A stretch of DNA of 64,000 nucleotides from contig CAVSET010000006.1 of NCBI GenBank assembly GCA_963727075.1, positions 1,674,001-1,738,000 of the forward strand, read 5' to 3'. Below, piece after piece: positions 44,350 through 53,348 of this stretch. The notes beneath the pieces were generated by a model, which saw nothing but the letters and a program-made list of their open reading frames with translations, made no database searches and was not told where the DNA came from. Source of the DNA: Bog-756 sp963727075 (GTDB lineage Bacteria; Actinomycetota; Acidimicrobiia; Acidimicrobiales; RAAP-2). A program made the position numbers and the translations under genes. How positions within the stretch are numbered: position 1 is the stretch's first letter; each line of letters starts with the position of its first letter.

Positions 44350-44672
44350 ACTTGCTTGAACGTCGAGTGTCTCGCCACAACCGATCACTTGGCTGTCCCG
44401 CCCGTCCGGCTTATCCTGTGTCACGGGGAAGGTGGCGGTTATTGACCATCCCTCAACCAGGCACATCTGTGATGCCCGGCGAACGACTCGTCGAGGGTGC
44501 CCAAGAGTGATCCTCCAACCAGCGACGACCTAGCCTGACCTGGGATTTCAGTCCTCATTGCTTGGCAGCGTCTTGCGCTGATTTTCGCTCTCTCGGGGAC
44601 AAATGCGGACGACGGATACCTCCATGCCGGTAACTTGAACTGACCGTCCGCTGGCGAGTCGATGCCACAACG
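44350..44672. other. Intergenic region with dispersed repeat B
   Basis: Carries copy B of the dispersed repeat (44518-44613). Nothing coding is supported. Confidence 0.5.
44518..44613. repeat. Dispersed ~100-bp repeat, copy B
   Basis: ACCAGCGACGACCTAGCCTG ... ends GGGGACAAATGCGGACGAC. Aligned by eye to 22970-23070 and 45809-45905 with the same order of blocks. Intergenic. Confidence 0.6.
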
Positions 44673-44729
44673 ATGGGACTTGACCAGGAGATGCCAGACA
44701 CTCTCGCCTGTAAGATCCAGACTGGTGTG

Positions 44730-45656
44730 ATGGCATCCAAGTACGATCCGTTGCGTCGCCACCTGGAGCAGGAAGCCGATGACGAGCCTGTTTCGTTGAC
44801 TCTCAATGAACTGGTTGAGCTCGTAGGTGACCTACCCCCAAGCTCCGCGACTCGGGAGTGGTGGGCAAATACCGCGGGGCACTCCCAAGCTCAAGCCTGG
44901 CTCCAAGCCGGACGCCGGGTGACCGATGTGCGACTCGGCGAGGCAATCACCTTCTCCCCCGCCGGTCAGCCAGCGCTATTGCCGTCCCCTGGCCGAGGGT
45001 CCACAGGACTGAACCCCGTGATGGACGGCGTCAAGGTCCTCGAAACCACGATCACCCAGGTCAACTACAACTCGGTCGTCGCTGCAGTCGCTGCCAACGC
45101 CCTGTTCCTGCATCCTGAGACACCGTTGCCCAGACCGACGGCCAACCGCTCTTCCCAGTGGTTCGGGATATGCACCGGCGCGGCCTATTTGACCGCCTCG
45201 AGGATGGATCAGACGTCCTCCTCGATGACAACACGACACCCACAAGGGCATTCCTCTGGGCGGCCCGCCGGTCAAGGGGCCGAGACGTTCAGTACAACCA
45301 CGTCTTCGGCGATCCAAGGAATCTTGCCACCTACACAGCGCTTGGAATCAGTGTGACACACCGGCTTCCTGGCCAAGACCACGGACGGATCGAATCACCC
45401 CGAAGTGCTCTCAGCACTCCGATACCGGGTCATCGAGCTCTACGGACGATGGCCTGTCGGCGAGGATCGCCCAGTCAAGCCCTCGGACTATGACGGTCTT
45501 GACTGGTTAGACCCTCCCGAACCGGTGCCTGACCTGGAGGCGGTCCTTCGCTATCGGCTGGCGGAGGCGCCCAAGAGCCGACCGACATTGGCCGCACGGC
45601 GAATCGGCTGGCTGTTCAGCGGCTGGCGACCCGACCCATCAGTCGGTGAAGCCTGA
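44730..45656 (+). pseudogene. Composite of DUF7662-like domain and unknown domain, frameshifted (cassette copy A)
   Basis: From ATG at 44730, MASKYDPLRRHLEQEADDEP to HSQAQAWLQAGRRVTDVRLG matches the small domain recently named DUF7662. The frame runs on into MDGVKVLETTITQVNYNSVV (45021), then changes frame twice (about 45130 and 45350) to keep a consistent reading: RDMHRRGLFDRLEDGSDVLL, AFLWAARRSRGRDVQYNHVF and LRYRVIELYGRWPVGEDRPV to the end. A 430-bp part is repeated at about 50.75-51.17 kb, where the second frameshift is absent. No function is known. Confidence 0.5.
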
Positions 45657-46058
45657 TAGCCGCCCAGCCACTCAAGACGCCGGGGCCGGCGATCTGAGGT
45701 ACGCCCGAAATGTCTTGCCATCTGACAATCACACGCTGGGGACCAACCCAATGGGGACTCTCCGGCATTTGTCCCCACCCTCTGAGGGTGCCTGAGGGCG
45801 ACCCGCCCACCAGCGGAAACGTAGGCTGACCTGGGAGTTCAGTGTTCGTTGGTTGGCATCATTTCGCATTGTCTGCCGACGTCTTGCGGACGAATGCGGA
45901 CGAAGTTCTCCCCGCAGATCACGCTCCGAGCGTGGCAGTCCTGCAAAGTTCTGAGATCCCGATCTGGACGGACTTATGGGTGGCCCCGATACCGCCCCAT
46001 TTTCCCCAACGTCGCTCGTCTGCCCTCCAGGACCCTCCTGATGCCCGTCAGCCTCCCG
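45657..46058. other. Intergenic region with dispersed repeat C
   Basis: Carries copy C of the dispersed repeat (45809-45905). No supported gene. Confidence 0.5.
45809..45905. repeat. Dispersed ~100-bp repeat, copy C
   Basis: ACCAGCGGAAACGTAGGCTG ... ends CTTGCGGACGAATGCGGACG. Closest in its first 30 bases to both A and B. Intergenic. Confidence 0.6.
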
Positions 46059-46289
46059 CTACCGTCCGCCGCCGTCATGCCGCCGGCACTCGATGAGATC
46101 CTCTCGCCAGAGGTACTCCAGAGTCCTTATCCACTTCGGCCCCATCGAACCCGACTCGACCACGATGATTGGGCTGTCGCAGACCTCGTCGTCCTCGTAC
46201 AACTCGATGATGCGGAGGATGGTCTTGATGTCCTCGGGGTCAGGGACACGATCGGCATCGCTCACTGTTCTCAGGCTATGACGGGGCAT
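46059..46289 (-). CDS. Small hypothetical protein
   Basis: 76 aa. The segment PDPEDIKTILRIIELYEDDE and MGPKWIRTLEYLWREDLIEC looks like a compact helical domain, reminiscent of a winged-helix fragment, but no family can be named. No strong ribosome site. It lies next to the IS110 remnant, so it may be a gene fragment. Confidence 0.35.
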   Translation of the reverse strand: MPRHSLRTVSDADRVPDPEDIKTILRIIELYEDDEVCDSPIIVVESGSMGPKWIRTLEYLWREDLIECRRHDGGGR

Positions 46290-46559
46290 GAGTGGTTCGC
46301 GATGGCAGGCACTCCCCCATTCAATCCAGTGATAAGACGACCTGTCCCGGCGACGCTCCTATCAATGTCAAGCCCTCGATGGGGCTCCGGAGTGAAGACA
46401 GCGGACACAACAATGATGAGCCACTCATGCAGAGGGCATGCTCTTACGAAGTCACGCGCTTGGTGAAATATGGTCCCGAGTCGTGGGTCGGCGGGTCACC
46501 GGCAAGTCAGCCTCGGGGGGCGGCAGTTAGGGGAAGAGTCAGACCCGCGACTCGGGGAT

Positions 46560-47608
46560 TCAGCCGTGAGGGAGGTAGCGATAGACCTCGCGGGCGATGT
46601 AGCGCTGGAGGATCCGGATGACGTCCCGCTTGGTCCGTCCTTCCTTCACCCTGCGATCGAAATAGGCGGTGGTCTCGGGATCGTGGGCGATCCGGACTCT
46701 GGTGATGCGCCAAGGGCACTGTTGGCCTGACGATCGCCACCGTCGTGCCAACGGAAGTGGCCGGCGTTCTTCCCCGAGTCGGCTGGGACCGGGGACACAC
46801 CGCACAGATGGGCCCAGGCGGCCTCAGAGTGCAACCGCTCGGGGTTGTCGCCGGCCGCCACCAACAGCGACGCAGCAGTGTCGGGCCCGACACCGAAGCG
46901 GGCCAACAGATCAGGACCCGTGGCCAGGAGGAGCGATTCGATCTTCTCGTCCAGTTCGGCGAGCTCTCGATCGAGACTCTGGACCCGGTGGGCCAACGAG
47001 GAGAGCGACGCCTTGGTGGCCGCAGTCACCGGATCGGTCGATCGGGTGGAACGCAGCTTGGCTGCCTCAGCCACCAGCGCCGTGACCGAGAGGCCCTTCA
47101 GACGGGAAGGGAGCTGGTCAGGGGCGGTGATTCCCAGATGGCGCATCTGGACGATGGCCTTCACCCGAGCCTGTCGGGCCGAGCGCTTGGCCACCACCAG
47201 GACCCGGATGGCCTCGACGGGACCGTCCTTGGTCTTGCCCGCACCTGAGGCCCGACCGCTGATGGCGGCCCGGGCGGCGTCGACCGCATCGAGGGGATCG
47301 GACTTGCCCTGGTTGCGCCGGGACTGGCGGTTAGGTCGGTTGACTTCGACGACCTCGACACCCTTCCGTCGCAGGAATCTGGCGAGTCCCACTCCCTAGG
47401 ACCCCGTTCCTTCGACGCCGACCTTGGTCACCTGGCCGAACTCCTCGAGCCAGGCCAGCAGCGCCTTGTAGCCGCCGGCATCGGCATTGAACGACTCGGT
47501 GCCGACCAGACGACCCAGCGGGTCGAGGGCAGCAGCAACGTGTTTGTCCAGGTGGGTGTCGACACCACCCGTGATCCCGGGTGCAGCTTCTACGATGGTC
47601 ATGGCCAT
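46560..47608 (-). pseudogene. IS110-family transposase, nonsense mutation plus frameshift
   Basis: MAMTIVEAAPGITGGVDTHL with the first Asp of the DEDD RuvC-like site runs to VGVEGTGS, then an in-frame TAG (47396-47398). The same frame continues GVGLARFLRRKGVEVVEVNR, KSDPLDAVDAARAA (Asp residues) and the C-terminal transposase_20 region with FGVGPDTAASLLVAAGD and SGKNAGHFRWHDGGDRQANSAL. A frame change at about 46710-46730 then gives WRITRVRIAHDPETTAYFDR to the end. Full length is about 350 aa. IS110 elements lack inverted repeats, so the ends were not placed. Confidence 0.9.
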
Positions 47609-47700
47609 CCCTTCCTTCCTTAGCGGTTGAGGGGTGGCACGGCCGTCCTTGATCGGAGTGACGGGCGGTCCGGATTGTTGCTAGCAATCTGGACCAATCA

Positions 47701-49137
47701 GGCTCTACGCGACGAGGCGTGGGAGTCGGCCCCTGATTCGAGCAGTTGGCCGAGTGTCCCATTGGACCCCTGAGTGCAGCAACAACCGGAGCCGGTAGTT
47801 CTCGAAGTTGCGCATGCCGTGGGCGACGCGGCGGAGCTTCTCGGTGATGAGGTTCATGGCCTCGCTCTTGGCGTTGGTGTGCCCGGTGGTGAAGAAGCCC
47901 AGAATCTGGGCCTCCCAGCGCCTGATCGTCCGAGCCAGGCGGGACACCTCGGGCGTCCCGGCGGTGCGGGCCAGGGCGTAGAAGATGGCGAGCTCCAGTG
48001 TGGCCGGCCGGGCGAGTGGACCCCGCCATGTACACCGACCGGAGCTGCTCTTTGACGGCCAGGGCCCCGCCGACCTCGTCGAAGGGATCCCCGGTGCGCA
48101 GGGCCTCGGTGAGCCGGTCCCGCTGGTGCTCACTCAGCCGCTCCCAGCCCCGGGTGAAGAGGCGGCGGACGCCATAGAGCGGGTCGACCTTGCGTCCCCG
48201 GTGCCCGGTGGTCTCTCGCTGGACCCGGCGGCGGACGTCATCGACACAGGCGTTGGCCAACTTCACGGGGTGGAAGACGTCGACCGTGATGGTGGCCTTC
48301 GGCAGCGAGGCGGACAGGGCCTTGAAGTACCCGGCGTGGGGATCGATGGCGGCGACGGCCACCTGCTCACAGAAGTACCTGGTGCGAGCGGCAAGCCAGC
48401 TGGACACCGAGGCTGCGCGGCGACTCGGGACGACGTCCAAGAGCTGGTCCCGGTCGAGGTCGACCAGCTGGGTGGCGAAGATGGTCCGGTGCCGTGGTCC
48501 GGCCGCCAGCATCTTGTGCTCGTCGACGCCGAGGGCCCGGACACCGCGGATCCGACGCGGATCATCGACCAGCGGCCGTCCGTGGTGCCGGACGGCGCTC
48601 CATGGCACAGTCCCAGCCCACGCCGAAGGTGCTCGCCACCGCGGCGACGCTGCGGCCCTCTTGGCCGACCAGCCGGCAGACTCCTCGGCGGCCCGGGTGC
48701 TGAGGGCGCCCGTCTGGACCAGCCGGCTCGGCTCGGTGAAGGACTTCGCTCGGCAGTCGGTGTCGGGACAGCGCCAGCGGCGCTTGCGCCAGACCAGACG
48801 CACCGGGCACCCCGCGACCGGCAGATCCCGCACCTGGACCGTCGCTGCGGCCATGCCGACGGCCCGCACCCCGCAGCGTGGACACCCAGCAGGTCGTCGC
48901 TCCGTCTCGACCAGGAGCCACAGCTCGTCGCTCGATCTTGGTCATGCGAGAGGACCGACGAAGCCCTCCATGCCCAACAGCGCGGTCGAGCCGCCACTAC
49001 CGTCACCCATGCCCCGTGTCCTCCGTTCTCGCTTGGTCTCGAAACCGCAAGAATCGGGGGGCACGAGGCCCTACTGGGTGGATGCCTATGGGCGGGTCAC
49101 CTGAGATCACCGACCCACGCGTGGACGTCGAAGAGCC
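47701..49137 (-). mobile_element. ISL3-family insertion sequence, copy 2 (1437 bp)
   Basis: The ends are GGCTCTACGCGACGAGGCG at 47701 and, read inward from 49137, GGCTCTTCGACGTCCACGC. The perfect 8-bp target duplication ACCAATCA is at 47693-47700 and 49138-49145. Same family as the 14506-15933 element and clearly homologous over its length. It lies inside the island, next to the IS110 remnant. Confidence 0.94.
47705..49010 (-). pseudogene. ISL3-family transposase, multiple frameshifts
   Basis: ATG at 49010 gives MGDGSGGSTALLGMEGFVG but stops soon after. The zinc-finger and HTH part, the middle (LGVDEHKMLAAGPRHRTIFA, VAAIDPHAGYFKAL) and the C-terminal part (LELAIFYALARTAGTPEVSR ... RIRGRLPRLVA) each lie in different frames. 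At least three indels separate it from copy 1. It is more decayed than copy 1, despite its perfect target duplication. Confidence 0.88.
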
Positions 49138-49145
49138 ACCAATCA

Positions 49146-49584
49146 CCCAACCTCGGAGACGGGGCGTGCCGTTGTCAATGAGCCGCTGGAAGAGCCCGGC
49201 CGACGACGCCCGAGGACGCCTCACGACTTCAAGTCAGGCCAAATCTCCCAGTGCTCCCGAAGCTATTGGGGACCAGCTGTCAAGCGGTGGACCCCTGAAG
49301 GCCATTGTCATTGTTCGGGGACACCTCCAAGGGACCTTGGACCCTATGAAGGACGACGACTTCATAGCAAGCTGTCAGAAAGTCTGCCAAGCCGCGTGGG
49401 CTAAGGAGCAAGGACCGTTGACTCACACCGAAACCCAGCAAACGGCGAAGAAGCCACCCTCGCCGGGCGATGGAGGTGGGCCATGTCGGCTATCGGCTGC
49501 AGTTGAGACAGCACGTGCTCGGCCAGGGTGGCTGAGTTTCGCAGAGTGCCCCGGCAGCGTGGGCTCAAACGGTCTGGCTCGTCC
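49146..49584. other. Intergenic region, 439 bp
   Basis: An open plus-strand reading includes GPLKAIVIVRGHLQGTLDPM and DDFIASCQKVCQAAWAKEQG, which could be part of a gene, but it lacks a clear start and overlaps nothing known. Otherwise nothing is seen. Confidence 0.35.
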
Positions 49585-50683
49585 ATGACGATCTCCGATT
49601 ACGAGAAGAAGGAATGGGACCGCCTTCAACAGCGCAAGGCGGCAACACTCAGCAAGAAGGCCCGACATTTGCTACCGGCTGGTGCGCGAGATCGAGTCTC
49701 TACGGCCGTTGATGCATATGAGGCACACACCAGGAGGCGACGCCGCAGCTGATGCTTACGCCAGCGCAACGAAGGAACTCGGGAAGATCATCGGACGTGC
49801 GGCATCGCTCACCGTGAGCACTAAGAGCGTGGTCAAGCATTTCCAAGATGCGGGCTACGCGGTCGAGGACCTTGACTGCATCCACGACCTCGACTTGGAA
49901 GAAGTCGATTCGGTCGCCCGGTGGAACCGCATTCGATACGGGCACTCGGGGACGGCTGCCCTCAGTGGCGTGGCATCCGCCGCCGCTATTACTGGCGCCG
50001 AAGTGCTGGTCATGGAGGAAACCGTGGCAGAGAAGGGTGCCAAGAAGGCCCCATCGTTCGCGGTCGTTGCAACCGCGTTCGCTGCTGACATCGCTTTCAC
50101 GCTCGGACTTGCGGCACGAACCGTCGCTTCAACCGCTCAATACTACGGATACGACCCTCGACAACCCGAAGAACAGGTCTTCATGATGTCCGTTCTCGGT
50201 CTGGGCATGGCGGCTGGGACGCCCGCCAAGACCGCTGCCTACGCCGAGCTCTCACGGTTGACCCAGCTCCTATTCCGACATACAACTTGGGAGAAACTCG
50301 ACGAAAAGGTCCTCACGAAGATTGCCCAACAGTTCGCGACCAAGTTCGGCTTCAAGCTTACGAAGAAGAAGCTTGGCCAGCTCGTTCCGCTGGCCGGAGT
50401 GGTCGTAGGGGGAGTGCTCAACTTCGCACTCATCGACCGCATCGCAGCGGCGGCTAACGATGCCTACCGAGAACGCTTTCTTCTCGAGAAGTCGGGTGGG
50501 GAGCTCTCCGTCCCCATCCATGCCGTTGAGGCGCCGACCCGGTCCGATGACAACGCCATCGGTGTGATCGAACTGCTTCAGGAGGAGGACGCTCTTCCGT
50601 CTCTCGACCTGGGCGACGCTTTGACTGCCAGACCAGAGCTGAGCACCGCCAAGTACCGTCCGCCGGACACTCCCAGGCTCTAG
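49585..50683 (+). pseudogene. EcsC-family protein, one frameshift
   Basis: From ATG at 49585, MTISDYEKKEWDRLQQRKAA ... VSTAVDAYEAHT. One indel at about 49726 moves the rest to another frame (PGGDAAADAYASATKELGKI). The EcsC core follows: RIRYGHSGTAALSGVASAAA, AADIAFTLGLAARTVASTAQ, EEQVFMMSVLGLGMAAGTPA, LGQLVPLAGVVVGGVLNFAL. The family is named after the Bacillus EcsC protein and is of unclear role. The last few codons (PPDTPRL) come from the neighbouring cassette read in another frame, so the 3' end has been truncated by recombination. Confidence 0.82.
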
Positions 50684-51196
50684 CTTGGCTCCAGGCCGGA
50701 CGTCGGGTGACCGAGGTGCGACTCGGGCGACCGTCTTGAAGACGGGGCAGACGTCCTCCTCGATGACAACACGACACCCACAAGGGCATTCCTCTGGGCG
50801 GCCCGCCGGTCAAGGGGCCGAGACGTTCAGTACAACCACGTCTTCGGCGATCCAAGGAATCTTGCCACCTACACAGCGCTCTGGAATCTGTGTGTCACCC
50901 CTGCCTTCCTGGCCAAGACCACGGACGGATCGAATCACCCCGAAGTGCTCTCAGCACTCCGATACCGGGTCATCGAGCTCTACGGACGATGGCCTGTCGG
51001 CGAGGATCGCCCAGTCAAGCCCTCGGACTATGACGGTCTTGACTGGTTAGACCCTCCCGAACCGGTGCCTGACCTGGAGGCCGTTCTTCGCGCTCGGCTG
51101 GCCGATGCGCCGAAGAGCCGACCGACATTGGCCGCACGGCGAATCGGCTGGCTGTTCAGCGACTGGCAACCAGATCTATTATTTGGCGAGTCCTGA
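50665..51196 (+). pseudogene. Cassette copy B: internal-deletion version of 44.8-45.65 kb
   Basis: Starts with a short match to the DUF7662-like region (SQAxAWLQAGRRVTxVRLG equivalent), then skips about 270 bp and continues as RLEDGADVLLDDNTTPTRAF to VPDLEAVLRARLADAPKSRP and a stop at 51194-51196. The C-terminal half is in one frame throughout, including the LWNLCVTPAFLAKTTDGSNH segment broken in copy A. It is not a complete gene. Confidence 0.6.
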
Positions 51197-51412
51197 GACG
51201 CTCGAGCCGATGCCGATGACCGACAGCGCCACGGCAGGAGCCTTCGCAGTGGTCACTCGGCCGCCTACACGCCGTGCTCCACCTACGAAGTCCGCGATGA
51301 GCCGAGCCCGGCCGCTGATCGACGGTTCTTCAATGAGGCGGTCTCCGATGCCGAGATTGAGGCGTGTCGACGTCACAGGGGTCTTCGAACCATCCTCGAG
51401 CTGACCGGCGCC

Positions 51413-51607
51413 ATGCTCGCGGTCGGATCGCTTGATGATCCTCTGTCGAAGGACATCTACCGAGAGCTGCTTGCGACCCTTGCGCAGCATGTCAGCCAGG
51501 AGCGTCAAGACGTGGGTGAGGTCGATGAACCGCCTCGGCAAGACTTGGCTGCTGAGCCGCTGGAGGGACTGTTGGAGCGGGCCTACGGGGCACTGTACCG
51601 AGACTGA
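51413..51607 (+). CDS. Hypothetical protein upstream of integrase (5' end uncertain)
   Basis: 64 aa from ATG at 51413; the frame is open back to 51197 without a good start, reading RRFFNEAVSDAEIEACRRHR and GLRTILELTGAMLAVGSLDD, so the real protein may be longer. It is helical and acidic (KDIYRELLATLAQHVSQERQ, EPLEGLLERAYGALYRD). It ends 12 bp before the integrase ATG, so the two are probably co-transcribed. Not recognised as an excisionase. Confidence 0.5.
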   Translation: MLAVGSLDDPLSKDIYRELLATLAQHVSQERQDVGEVDEPPRQDLAAEPLEGLLERAYGALYRD

Positions 51608-51619
51608 GGATCGGCGGAT

Positions 51620-52849
51620 ATGGGGCACATCCAACGGCGAGGGGACAAGTGGCAGGCCCGCTATCGGGCTCCTGACGGGCGTGAGCGGTCGAAGCGTTTC
51701 GACAGGAAGATCGACGCCGAGAACTGGATCAACGTGCAGAAGGCCGACATTGCCCGGGGTCTGTGGGTCGACCCGGTCGGTGGAAAGGTAACCCTCGGAG
51801 AGTACGCCAACGAGTGGCTCGGCGGTCGTACCAATCTTCGGCCGACAACCCGAGGCAAATATCGAGGCCTCCTAGATCTGCACATCATTCCGAGTCTCGG
51901 AGCGATTCCCATCTCCCAACTCACCTCATCGGTCGTGCGTGCCTGGCACGCCGACCTCCACTCGCGCCACCCCTCAACGGCCGCAGGTGCCTATCGACTG
52001 CTCTCGACGATCTGCCGGACGGCCGTCGACGATGACCTCATTGTCCGCAGTCCCTGTCGGGTCAAGGGGGCCGCGTCCGAAAAGACCCCGGAGCGACCAG
52101 TGGCGAGCATCGCCGAACTGGCCGCAGCAGTGGCCGCAGCGCCGGACCACTATCAGTCCGCCCTTCTGCTTGCTGGTTGGTGCCAGCTACGGCGTGGCGA
52201 GGTACTCGGGCTCCAGCGGAAAGACGTCAACATCGAGAGGGCGTCCCTGACGGTCATGCGGTCGTGGGTGCAGACGCCAGGAGGCGAGGTGGTCATGGGT
52301 CCGCCCAAAACGAAGGCTGGGCGGCGGACGGTTGCGATCCCATCCCACATATTGCCGATCCTCGAGTCCCATTTGCAGACCGTCGGCGAGAGTCCCGAGG
52401 CATGGCTGTTCTCGGGCAACGACGGCAACCCAGCGCACCCGCGGACGCTGTCACGGATTTGGACGAAGGCTCGCAGTTCGATCGGTCGGCCGGACCTGCA
52501 CCTCCACGACCTCAGGCACTCCGGACTGACCTGGGCTGCCGCCACAGGGGCCAGCCTCGCCGAGCTGATGCGTCGGGCCGGTCACGACAGTCCCGCTGCA
52601 GCACTCCGTTATCAGCACGCTACGGCGGACCGGGACAAGGCCCTCGCAGACGCCCTGGCGGACATGGCGACGGGTGTGGAGGTGCCCACAATGTCCGAGT
52701 CCAATGTGGGAACCGCGGACAATCCGCGGACAGATGAATCGGACAAGGGCGGACAGGACGCCACCATCACACCCCTGACCAGCAAGAACTCAGAGCAGTC
52801 CCAACGGGGTTCGAACCCGTGTCTCCACCTTGAGAGGGTGGTGTCCTAG
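51620..52849 (+). CDS. int: Tyrosine recombinase / phage-type integrase
   Basis: 409 aa. The N-terminal arm-binding part (HIQRRGDKWQARYRAPDGRE), SAM-like core-binding domain (TLGEYANEWL..., about 58-150) and catalytic domain are all present. Catalytic residues are Arg191 or 192 (CQLRRGEVLGL), His296 and Arg299 (HDLRH), His322 (GHDS) and Tyr331 (LRYQHAT). The last 19 residues are encoded by the attachment repeat inside tRNA-Glu, and the gene overlaps the tRNA by 54 bp on the other strand. Uninterrupted, so likely active. Confidence 0.96.
   Translation: MGHIQRRGDKWQARYRAPDGRERSKRFDRKIDAENWINVQKADIARGLWVDPVGGKVTLGEYANEWLGGRTNLRPTTRGKYRGLLDLHIIPSLGAIPISQLTSSVVRAWHADLHSRHPSTAAGAYRLLSTICRTAVDDDLIVRSPCRVKGAASEKTPERPVASIAELAAAVAAAPDHYQSALLLAGWCQLRRGEVLGLQRKDVNIERASLTVMRSWVQTPGGEVVMGPPKTKAGRRTVAIPSHILPILESHLQTVGESPEAWLFSGNDGNPAHPRTLSRIWTKARSSIGRPDLHLHDLRHSGLTWAAATGASLAELMRRAGHDSPAAALRYQHATADRDKALADALADMATGVEVPTMSESNVGTADNPRTDESDKGGQDATITPLTSKNSEQSQRGSNPCLHLERVVS
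52793..52839. repeat. Right attachment repeat (47 bp) within tRNA-Glu
   Basis: Identical to 22904-22950. Lies inside the 3' part of the intact tRNA-Glu and within the integrase 3' end. Confidence 0.95.
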
Positions 52850-52868
52850 GCCACTAGACGATGGGACC
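52796..52868 (-). tRNA. tRNA-Glu (CTC)
   Basis: 73 nt. Starts GGTCCCATCGTCTAGTGGCC; acceptor GGTCCCA pairs with TGGGACT (one G-U). The anticodon stem-loop CCACC-CTCTCAA-GGTGG gives anticodon CTC. The T-arm is ACGGG-TTCGAAC-CCCGT and the discriminator is G. CCA is not encoded. It is the integration target, and its 3' part is repeated at 22904-22950. Confidence 0.95.
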
Positions 52869-52964
52869 CGGAGGAGATCGTTCGAGTGGAACGGCCTCAC
52901 CGATATCTGAGAGCTGCCAGACCCACTCTGTCACAGCGCCCCGCTGACCGGGACACTGGGTCAG

Positions 52965-53037
52965 CTCGGGGGGGAGGGCTCGAACCTCCAACCTCATGAA
53001 CCAGAATCATGCGCGCTGCCAGTTGCGCCACCCCCGA
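52965..53037 (-). tRNA. tRNA-Gln (CTG)
   Basis: 73 nt. Acceptor TCGGGGG pairs with CCCCCGA; the anticodon arm CATGA-TTCTGGT-TCATG gives anticodon CTG; the T-arm is GGAGG-TTCGAGC-CCTCC. CCA is not encoded. It is 96 bp upstream of tRNA-Glu on the same strand, so they are probably co-transcribed. Confidence 0.95.
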
Positions 53038-53344
53038 ATGGGCGAAGGGCCAATTTAGCCGACCGGCGCAGCTCGGGAGACGCCCGCCGCGGGCACGGTT
53101 TGGGCTGTCCGACCGCCTCGTCGGCGGGAACCGGTCATGGAGCATGGGTACGATCGACGTCGGTGATGGTGGAACGCGTGGCGAGCGACGGCGGCGGAGT
53201 GCCCGGGACCAAGGTTGCCACGGAGGCCTTTCGGCGGGGTGGGGAGGTCGTACCCGCCGAGGCCGACGCCGAACTCCGTCGGGCATCGGAGGCGCACGCC
53301 CGCTCACCCGCCATCGCCGAGCCGGCCTGGAAAGGAACGGACCG
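53038..53344. other. Region upstream of phosphonatase-like gene, 307 bp
   Basis: Contains the tRNA promoter on the minus strand and, on the plus strand, a weakly supported short reading frame (53166-53348, listed separately). No other gene. Confidence 0.45.
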
Positions 53345-53348
53345 ATGA
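53166..53348 (+). CDS. Possible short leader protein coupled to the HAD gene
   Basis: About 60 aa from ATG at 53166 (GTG at 53163 is also possible): MVERVASDGGGVPGTKVATE ... AEPAWKGTDR. Its TGA overlaps the next ATG as ATGA, a typical coupling. Composition is ordinary for high-GC DNA and no family is recognised, so support is mainly positional. Confidence 0.3.
   Translation: MVERVASDGGGVPGTKVATEAFRRGGEVVPAEADAELRRASEAHARSPAIAEPAWKGTDR

Larger units (their letters stand above)
22904..52839. mobile_element. Integrative genomic island at tRNA-Glu (about 29.9 kb)
   Basis: Two identical 47-bp direct repeats (22904-22950 and 52793-52839) flank the segment. The right copy is the 3' part of an intact tRNA-Glu gene, and a tyrosine recombinase gene ends inside it. 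This is the standard signature of site-specific integration at a tRNA 3' end. Cargo covers metal efflux, an MFS/LysR pair, thiol and reactive-sulfur handling, arsenic resistance, EcsC and IS elements. No relaxase, conjugation, replication or phage structural genes are seen, so it would need help to transfer. No excisionase is obvious. Confidence 0.9.
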
